Below, one piece after another: positions 57,501-64,000 of a DNA stretch of 64,000 bases. Both the position numbers and the translations under genes were made by a program. This DNA comes from Agelas oroides (taxonomy: Eukaryota; Porifera; Demospongiae; Agelasida; Agelasidae). How positions within the stretch are numbered: position 1 is the stretch's first letter; every line of letters begins with the position of its first letter. Below the pieces are notes generated by a model. The model saw only the letters and a list, made by a program, of their open reading frames with translations, ran no database searches and was not told the origin of the DNA. Location of the stretch: contig OX422184.1 in NCBI GenBank assembly GCA_949130485.1, forward strand, positions 19,360,824-19,424,823, read 5' to 3'.

Positions 57501-59165
57501 TTAAAATAGGACCCCATATAACTAGTGGTTTCATATACAGGATTTTTTCCTGGGGGGGGTGCACCAACTTGGGGTTTGGAGATTTTACAAAAATTCTGGC
57601 TAGCTATGCTCTGTCCCTTGAGGGCTTCTGGACTGACTTATTTTAGTTGGGGGGAAAGCCCAAGCTAACCACAGACCAGACACAAAGTTTGAGCTATTTG
57701 CCATGAGCTGTGATAACACTTGGCCATATTGGTCAAAGCATAATATATACACACCCAACATGTGAGCGGTATGTTAATTATACCACATGGCAATTAAGAA
57801 AGCCAACTAGTATCCTGTAAATTCTTCCTTTGCTTGAAACCTCAGTTGTAGAGCTTGAGTCACGTGACTTAACATTTGATTTTAGTTGGACCACTCACAT
57901 GTATGTATATATGTATATAAATAATATTTTTATTTTTGTGGGGGGGTGGGTTAAGCAGTATACCTGGAAGATCTGACTCAACATCTTTCCTGCTCTAATT
58001 GATCCAAGTCGCTCCTTCAACACTTTTTTTACACTTGCTGTTTCCCCTCCAAAGAACTTATTATACATCATGTGGACATCTTCATGACTTGCATTGCCAC
58101 TTCCAACCACTTGATGACCGATAGCTTGCAGTTGTCGCATTGCACCAAGTTGCCTGGATAGTAATATGAATACATCAATGCATCAGTAGATCAATAGACA
58201 CCTCATACAACACAAGTCGATTCTCGTTTTCAGTATAATTATACATGTTACGTACATGCATGGCATAATTATATAAGTGGTGTGTTTGATTTTGGCCTCA
58301 ATTCTTTCATCAGTCAATTTTGTTAGAAACTACTTCAGTTCTAGCACATGAGAACTTTATGCAAAACTTTACTATTTTGGAAAGAACTCTGCATACTACT
58401 GCCTAGCACACATGGAGGGTAGCCTTCAAGGAGGAAATTGGCAAGGCAAAATATTATGATAGTGACAATGAAAGTTTCTACCCTAAGATGTATTTTGGAC
58501 TCTGACCCAGCCTTGTGCAACTTCCTATTGAGTCGAAAATGTAGCATGAACAGACTGCTCATGGAAAGTGGTTGATTGCCTTGATAGATCACTCCATAGT
58601 TATGATTGCCACACACCATTTTGTGTACTAGAGAGTCCAAATCAAGACTCGAGGTTGAAATAAATAAGGTCAGACATCAGCTGTAATTGTTGGGCTCAAT
58701 AAAGCAGTACGCGCTGATATGTTACAACATGTGAGCGGTATGTTACCACTGTATATAAATTACACACATGCAAAACGAATGCAACTAAAGTGGCCAAAAT
58801 GTGGATGAAGTACCCTAAACATTTTTACAGTGTGATTAAGGGCTCCTGGCACACATCCACAGCTAGTGCGAAACGATACTGTATTGTCACGGGAATACCA
58901 TTACTTCTACAAGCTAATTTTTATTTTGTTGCATCATGCAGTTCACTCACGTTTGTGCATATTGAAGTTCGTCTTTCACTTTGTCGCGCTCTTTCGATTT
59001 TCGCTCATAAAGAGTCTTCAGTTTGTCGCGCTCTTTCTCGTTAGCCTCGAGCCTCCGCTGCAGACCGTCGTGTTCCAATGCATTGTCCTTTAACTTTGCA
59101 TCCAAATCTCGTAGTTCCTGCTCCAATGCCTTGTAACTTTGTTCTAAAAGCCGTCTCGATTCCAT
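54561..59165 (-). CDS. complete Mieap-like gene copy E (7 exons)
   Basis: Exons on minus are 59165-58951, 58153-57964, 56169-56008, 55937-55710, 55609-55288, 54760-54677 and 54610-54561, in total 1251 bases, 416 residues plus stop. All borders are GT-AG and the phases agree (2,0,0,0,1,1). Exon 1 (ATG at 59163-59165) is a coiled coil: LLEQSYKALEQELRDLDAKL followed by EANEKERDKLKTLYERKSKE. Exon 2 begins TQLGAMRQLQAIGHQVVG and has MMYNKFFGGETASVKKVLKE. The core has QMAYGILLDS, GGIRLAWMMVTRIPPM and ILYFSYEGQVAVQGI. The tail ends QSSSQCNLHSGK. A coiled coil followed by this domain is the layout of SPATA18/Mieap, which in vertebrates acts at mitochondria; 416 residues is somewhat shorter than the vertebrate protein. 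This is the best-preserved member of the cluster. Confidence 0.7.
56210..57890. other. intron 2 of copy E, no separate gene
   Basis: By alignment this is intronic to copy E and homologous to 2140-2275 and 4090-5310 inverted. Short frames at 56687-57142 and 57198-57504 lie on shared repeat DNA and are not conserved between arms. Confidence 0.45.
58154..58950. other. intron 1 of copy E
   Basis: The intron between the coiled-coil exon and exon 2. No repeat or motif of note. The frame at 58341-58640 is unsupported. Confidence 0.45.
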
Positions 59166-60242
59166 TGTATCTGGCAAAAAATAGTTCCTGTTAATGAATG
59201 AACAACTGCAGCTATGCGTATAAGTATTGATAATGACAACAAACCATATTTCTTTTTTCTGCCATAGTTTGAAGACAGCTACAGTGGTCATAATGCGTAT
59301 ATCTTAGCTGTTTATTAGAGAAGTGCTTTGTTGCTAAGTTAACCCGCGGCGCGCGTCTTACGTCTGCTGCTAAGAAGCCGGACTACCGGTGTAATTTGAT
59401 CAACGTGTTTAATACATTCTGCAGTACGTTTCCTTCTAGAAGGAATTCTCAACTAGTCACGCGTGGCCATGCACATCCCGTTGCGGAATGGGTTGTGGCT
59501 ACGCGAAACCACATTTTCCTCCAAGTATAGCTAAAACCCACAACACTGACATACCTATTAAACTACATGGAGCTGCTTGAACTATTTTTATATAAGAAAT
59601 TGGAATAAGGAGACAGCAACTACACTGCACAAGAGTGCTTGTTAAAACAACCCTTGCAGTAGCTATATAGTCAAGTTTTAGTGAGTTACGACAATAACGG
59701 CTGTCCAAGTTTGCAATAAATTATTCACTTGCCTGAAACTCAGATAGCAAATTCTGGTCCAAATTATTTTTTACAGTGTGCACATTCTTGATGAAACATG
59801 ATGGAATTCTGTGGATTGACTACTTTGGAATGTGATTATGTTCTTAGCTACCACTCATGCAATCTGCCAGATGACATTTTACAGCTGCAGTTCATGCACA
59901 TTCTAAATGAAGCATGACAAAACATGAAACTTTGGTTTGTTAGTGTGAGTACTCACTGTGAGTACTATGGTATGTCTGTAATTATGCATTTATACGTAAT
60001 AGAATGATCCAGATAATGGTTGTGGTTGGGTGTGTACTCAGAAGATTGGTAACAACATTGGTCAAACTTAATGAAGGTTGAAGGAATTTTGGGAGTGGTA
60101 ACAACTAATTATAAGGAAACAGACAGCAGTATTTCGTTGAGGAGAACTATATAGGAGGAGGGTGACCTGTGAGTGAAGACACGAGGCATCTTTCTTGAAG
60201 TTTAACATCAGAGCTTCATGACTATAGACTCCAGAATACATG
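59166..60242. other. upstream region of copy E
   Basis: GC-rich DNA (AACCCGCGGCGCGCGTCTTACG) lies about 170-200 bases upstream of the copy E start and may be part of its promoter. No TATA box was identified. The rest is A/T-rich with partial repeats related to 60640-60690 in inverted form. Confidence 0.35.
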
Positions 60243-60500
60243 CACTGTAAAAAAGGAAAGGTTGTTCTGACTCAATTTGGTTACCTCAGTTTTCTTTTAA
60301 TTGTCTGCATTGTTAAACACAGTGGAGTCCCACTGCCTGCTTTAGATTCCAACAGATTAACAACTTAATTTGACTTTCCAGAACATTAGTAAATGTCATG
60401 GGAGAATACTTTGCTAATGAAATTGTCCAATCGTGTGGAAAAGGGTATGAAACTGAGGTAACCAAAATGGGTTAAAACTACCCACCTTTTTTTTACAGTG
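60243..60500 (+). mobile_element. 258-bp MITE, copy 3
   Basis: Third copy of the CACTGTAAAAAAGG family. The most diverged, with a one-base loss (TTCCAACAG for TTCCAAACAG) that breaks the open frame seen in the other two. Confidence 0.85.
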
Positions 60501-60583
60501 GCATTACTTCATGGTACACTATTAATGTGGTGTATAGCTACCAAGGTTACGTACTGTAGTTGTTTGCTAGACATTGTATCATT

Positions 60584-61206
60584 TGTTATACATCTGGTTC
60601 CTTCATGTGAGTAGTAACAACACCAGATTGAATTAATTACATTCCAAAGTAGTCAACCACCAGAATTCCACCATGCTTCATATTGCAAGCTAGGACAGCT
60701 AATTCTGTAAATGGATAATCCAATAACTCAAAAACACATGACAGCAGTCAATCACCTTTCCATCAGAGGCTGACATTTTGACATCTGCATCACAAGCAAG
60801 TAAGCCAGTGTATCTGATACGGTGGCCCTGGAGTGCAATAAGTTTGGTTCACAGCTCGCTCTAAAGCTCGATTTACAGCTCGATTCAGAAGTCTGAAGCT
60901 CGATTTGTAGCTTGATTTGTAGCTCGGTTTGTATCATTCGTTATACATCTGGTTCCTTCATGTGAGTAGTGACATGAGCTAGAATGGCATGGGCAGTAAA
61001 CACCAGATTGATTTCATTTACATTCCAAAGTAGTCAACCCACACAATTCTACCACGCTTCACATTGCAAGCTAGGACAGCTAACTCTGTAAATGGATAAT
61101 CCAATAACTCAAAAACACATGACAGTAGTCAATCACCTTTCCATCAGAGGCTGACATTTTGACATCTGCATCACAAGAAAGTAAGCCGGTGTATCTGATA
61201 CGGTGT
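60584..61206 (+). repeat. direct duplication of about 245 bp
   Basis: 60584-60825 and about 60937-61206 share TACATCTGGTTCCTTCATGT, AGCTAGGACAGCTAA and CATTTTGACATCTGCATCAC. Between them lies a run of AGCTCGATTT-type short repeats (about 60850-60935). Confidence 0.85.
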
Positions 61207-61384
61207 GTATCTGTAGTTTTACATTCTTGGGCTGGCTACATGCTGTGAACATCCTGTCTCAGTTGGAACCAATACATGTTATGAGGTAAAATAGAAACAA
61301 AGATACAAAAACGTGAAAACTGGCAGCTAGCAGTGTATTTATATTTTTATTGGCACAAGATTTTGAAGCCTTCAGAATAATAGA

Positions 61385-61600
61385 AACCATTTATGAAAAA
61401 AATTTTTCCTGCCGGAGAGAATTCGAACATTCTGATGACACATGTTGAGTGGCTGTCAGGTGTGCAACTGAAGCATTCATGTTAGAATTGTGTGGGCTGG
61501 TGGTTGTCCAGTGGTCGTAGCTCTGTGCATGATAGAACACTGTGCATGATAGAACACTGTATATAGCAGCTCAAGCCATCAAACTTGGCTTTCACTTCAA
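61385..61600. mobile_element. inverted pair of tRNA-derived SINE heads, third copy
   Basis: The minus half (CGGAGAGAATTCGAACATTC, a degraded B box) and plus half (GTGGGCTGGTGGTTGTCCAG, TCGTAGCTCTG) face each other around CAACTGAAGCATTCATG. The plus half has a 20-base tandem duplication (CTGTGCATGATAGAACA). Confidence 0.55.
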
Positions 61601-62423
61601 AGTGAGGCAAGACTGGTGATCATGAGAATTTTCTAGTAGACCCCTATACCAGAGTTCTGGTGGAGTATACTTAGATGTGCGACTAAAGCATCCATGCAGA
61701 CCTGTGCACAAGATATAAGAATTATGAGAAGTATGCACTAATGTAATTTAACTCGTCCAGTGAGGTATGTATAATATGCACACTTCAGCTGGTTCTTGGC
61801 AGACAAAAATCTAAAGTAGAGTTTTACATTACTTGTCATCAACTTATATGATCTGTTCAAAATGATGTTCCCTAGATGATTTGTGGTTAAATTATTCACG
61901 TATCAGATGGGTGTTGCAAATGTTGAGGGATGATATGTTAGTTAATTATGTACAGCAATCATTTGCTAGATAATGTACTCTACGTATAATGTGGTAGACT
62001 AGTAACGTAGTGAATGTTTGGAGTGTAATTACTATTGGATATTTACATTCCAAGGCATTCACCCCCAAAACTTCGTCAATCTCATTATAAAAATATGTGT
62101 TTGAGGACACTTGTCTGCAAGCATAGATCTACATAATTTAGATGCTGATTTGCATGAACAAAGGCGCTGTAATTGGCTCTGCAAATGCATACACAAATTA
62201 CCTATAATCATAATAAGCTACTTGTGATTCAAACTCTGACAGTGAGCCAAGAACCATATATATTAAATCTTTTTTGCAGCTTTGTGGTAAGCTTTGAGTT
62301 AAACTGATAGTAATAACTTCTTTGTCTGATCTGCTTCTTCCTTGGGAGAACACTTTGCTAATAAATAATGCTAAATATATAACTAGCGATATGGCTCAAA
62401 CTGTACAAAACACAATGGCTGAT
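61601..62423. other. no gene seen
   Basis: A/T-rich DNA downstream of the HSPA12-like gene. No exon, motif or repeat of note. Confidence 0.45.
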
Positions 62424-63776
62424 CTAAATACAAAGTCTTTCAATATTACTTGTAGATGGAAAATACTGTGAAAGTGTATCAAGAACCACTTTTACTTCTT
62501 TTCCTGTTTTTTCATGGTGAGCTTTCAGTTGTATTTCAGTTTGACTCAGATCGATGGTAAAAATAACTTCTTTGTCATCTCTGCTTCTTCCTGGGATGTC
62601 TCGCAAGTCAAAATCCAAAGTTCCAATTTTTGTTAGCTCAGGTACAATTTTACCGGCCGTATCTTTTGCATACCAGATGTCACGTTTATTGGATTGATAG
62701 ATGGTGAAATGCATTTCCATCTGGTTACTGTAAGCCGGAGTGATGGAATTCTGAAGTATTTCATTAGCATGGATCGTATCACCAATTTCAGTAAACGGCC
62801 GAAACAAATTATTGCAGTAATATCCTCCTCCCTCATCGAGTACTTTATAAGCAGGATTATGAATATCAGGATCAAACGGACGTGCAACAACATCTCCGTA
62901 TGTAGCCTCAACCTTGCGTGACCAGATGATCTCAGGATTACGACGAAATATGATAGCTCCACATGCAATTGCTAGTTTGTGGTCAATTGGTACAAAGACT
63001 TTAAGTTCAGGACCATATTTAGCTTGCATTCTTTCCTGAACAATTTTCTTGAGGAGCTTGCACCCTCCAAATCCTCCAACAAGATATATGGCTTCGAGCT
63101 TTTTTACCTCTGTCTTGATCCTTTCAAGTGCCTCAAATGCTATCTGGCAAATTGGTTCAATTGCCGGTTGAAAAAATTCCATCACCTTTTGCGGTTGAAT
63201 GGTAAGTTCACTTCTGTCCAAGTGTACAACATCATGACAATGTTTTTTGATGCCTGCTTCCAGCTTTTCTAGCTTGTAATATTTCACCAAGGAATTGGGG
63301 AGGTTTAGGACAATTGGGAATTTACAATCTTCGCTACCAAAGATGACTTTCTGCCGCTCGAATTCACCATACAGCAACTTGTTGAGATCAGCTTTGTGCT
63401 GCTGTGATTCTGATACGTATCGTTTGAAGCCAGAATCATCCACTATGGTCTCAAAAAACTTTGCAAACTGTTCATTCACTTGTGTTCCTCCCCAGTCATT
63501 GCCATCAGGCTTGCCAACCATACAGATGCGATCACTGTCATCGATGCGATATGAGGTGATATCCACAGTGCCTCCTCCAATGTCTACTACTGTGAAGTGT
63601 CGTGGCTTGCAGTAATCCTCAGAACCATCTCCCCTCTTGTAGCAAGACAACCCAGCTGCTTCAGGCTCCAGGGCAAGGGATAGTCTATGTGGCGCATTCT
63701 CAACAGGCCTATCTCTTTTTGTGGAGTCACTACAAGGTACGAGCTTACAGCTTGGAGGAGAAGAACACAAGCCAGC
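62424..63776 (-). CDS. HSPA12-like (Hsp70 family) gene, last exon
   Basis: The acceptor TTTACTTTTCAG opens 450 codons in phase 0 beginning AGLCSSPPSC; no start codon is needed because earlier exons lie beyond the window. Hsp70-type ATPase motifs are visible: EPEAAG, VVDIGGGTVDIT (phosphate 2), GNDWGGTQVN, and IYLVGGFGGCKLL (adenosine motif). A KVFVPIDHKLAIACGAII block follows, and then a C-terminal part with DIHNPAYKVLDEGG and IFTIDLSQTEIQL. This is the pattern of HSPA12A/B-like proteins, which have an Hsp70 ATPase domain and no standard peptide-binding domain. HSPA12-like genes are often multiplied in invertebrates. About 150 N-terminal residues, including the first phosphate motif, should be encoded to the right of the window. 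The frame is intact, so it is probably functional. Confidence 0.85.
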   Translation of the reverse strand, partial: AGLCSSPPSCKLVPCSDSTKRDRPVENAPHRLSLALEPEAAGLSCYKRGDGSEDYCKPRHFTVVDIGGGTVDITSYRIDDSDRICMVGKPDGNDWGGTQVNEQFAKFFETIVDDSGFKRYVSESQQHKADLNKLLYGEFERQKVIFGSEDCKFPIVLNLPNSLVKYYKLEKLEAGIKKHCHDVVHLDRSELTIQPQKVMEFFQPAIEPICQIAFEALERIKTEVKKLEAIYLVGGFGGCKLLKKIVQERMQAKYGPELKVFVPIDHKLAIACGAIIFRRNPEIIWSRKVEATYGDVVARPFDPDIHNPAYKVLDEGGGYYCNNLFRPFTEIGDTIHANEILQNSITPAYSNQMEMHFTIYQSNKRDIWYAKDTAGKIVPELTKIGTLDFDLRDIPGRSRDDKEVIFTIDLSQTEIQLKAHHEKTGKEVKVVLDTLSQYFPSTSNIERLCI

Positions 63777-64000
63777 CTGAAAAGTAAAGAAAAGAAAAAA
63801 TACACAAAATTTAATGGTATTGTACTTGTAGTGAGTATAGTAGCTATACAGTCATTAATTTGAAGCCATAATTACACTTTCTAAACTGAAGCCAAACACA
63901 CCTATCTTCAGTTACATATGGAAACAGCTTTACGATTTATAAACAGATGACATGCTAAAAGTGTAATAGGCCATCCACAAAGCATTCATAGTTGTCATCT
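63777..64000. other. intron of the HSPA12-like gene
   Basis: Sequence upstream of the acceptor with no exon seen before the window edge. Confidence 0.5.

Larger units (their letters stand above)
50635..57890 (-). repeat. right arm of large inverted segmental duplication
   Basis: Reverse-complement partner of 2140-14735. It is shorter because it lacks the left-arm insertions. It carries D and E in the order and orientation expected if A+B is its mirror image. Copy E exons 1 and 2 lie outside the matched part. Confidence 0.85.

Noticed and set aside
60752-60937. Minus-strand frame with ELQIKLQIELQ repeats
   Set aside because: It reads through short AGCTCGATTT-type tandem repeats and is not conserved in the adjacent duplicate.

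Overview
The window is eukaryotic and almost certainly from an invertebrate animal. Genes are split by short GT-AG introns, animal protein families are present (a Mieap-like family, an HSPA12-type Hsp70), and the rest is dense with animal-type mobile DNA: pogo/Tigger, ISL2EU-like with THAP, hAT, Penelope-like with GIY-YIG, tRNA-derived SINEs and foldback elements. The charged-repeat and YWKDPE-repeat proteins remind me of sponge (demosponge) predictions, but that placement is an inference.

The main content is a family of Mieap-like (mitochondria-eating-protein-like, SPATA18 family) genes in five copies. From left to right they are A (7412-8981, +, 5' end missing), B (12490-14030, +), C (35841-40439, -, diverged, first exon damaged), D (51089-52522, -) and E (54561-59165, -, complete: 7 exons, 416 codons plus stop). 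A relic of the last exon lies at 44221-44265. A+B and E+D are two halves of a large inverted segmental duplication. The left arm is about 2140-14735, the right arm about 50635-57890, and the two are collinear through exons, introns and intergenic DNA. B and D each carry upstream a 15-bp minisatellite read as TGVDE/TGVDT on the sense strand. A/E, B/D and C share a core but end in three different 3' terminal exons.

Layout: 1-2300 dispersed repeat and a broken pogo transposase; 2566-3381 a two-exon gene with a 69-bp repeat; 4090-14735 the left arm, with a 1.1-kb near-perfect palindrome at 5413-6547; 14715-15215 a 102-bp tandem repeat; 16136-16759 a YWKDPE-repeat protein; 17527-18422 a foldback element; 18443-20754 an internally deleted ISL2EU-like transposon; 21680-23690 a 186-bp satellite; 24709-34240 nested foldbacks and an inverted Penelope-like pair; 34789-34984 a terminal exon of an unidentified gene; 35841-40439 copy C; 41-50 kb mostly small repeats, a hAT remnant and one exon-like block; 50635-57890 the right arm with D and E; 60-61.6 kb MITE, duplications and SINE; 62424-63776 the last exon of an HSPA12-like gene that continues past the right edge.

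No rRNA gene, true tRNA gene, CRISPR array or bacterial operon was seen. Exon borders were read by eye from splice signals, phase and comparison among copies. Family names come from memory of motifs, with no database search.
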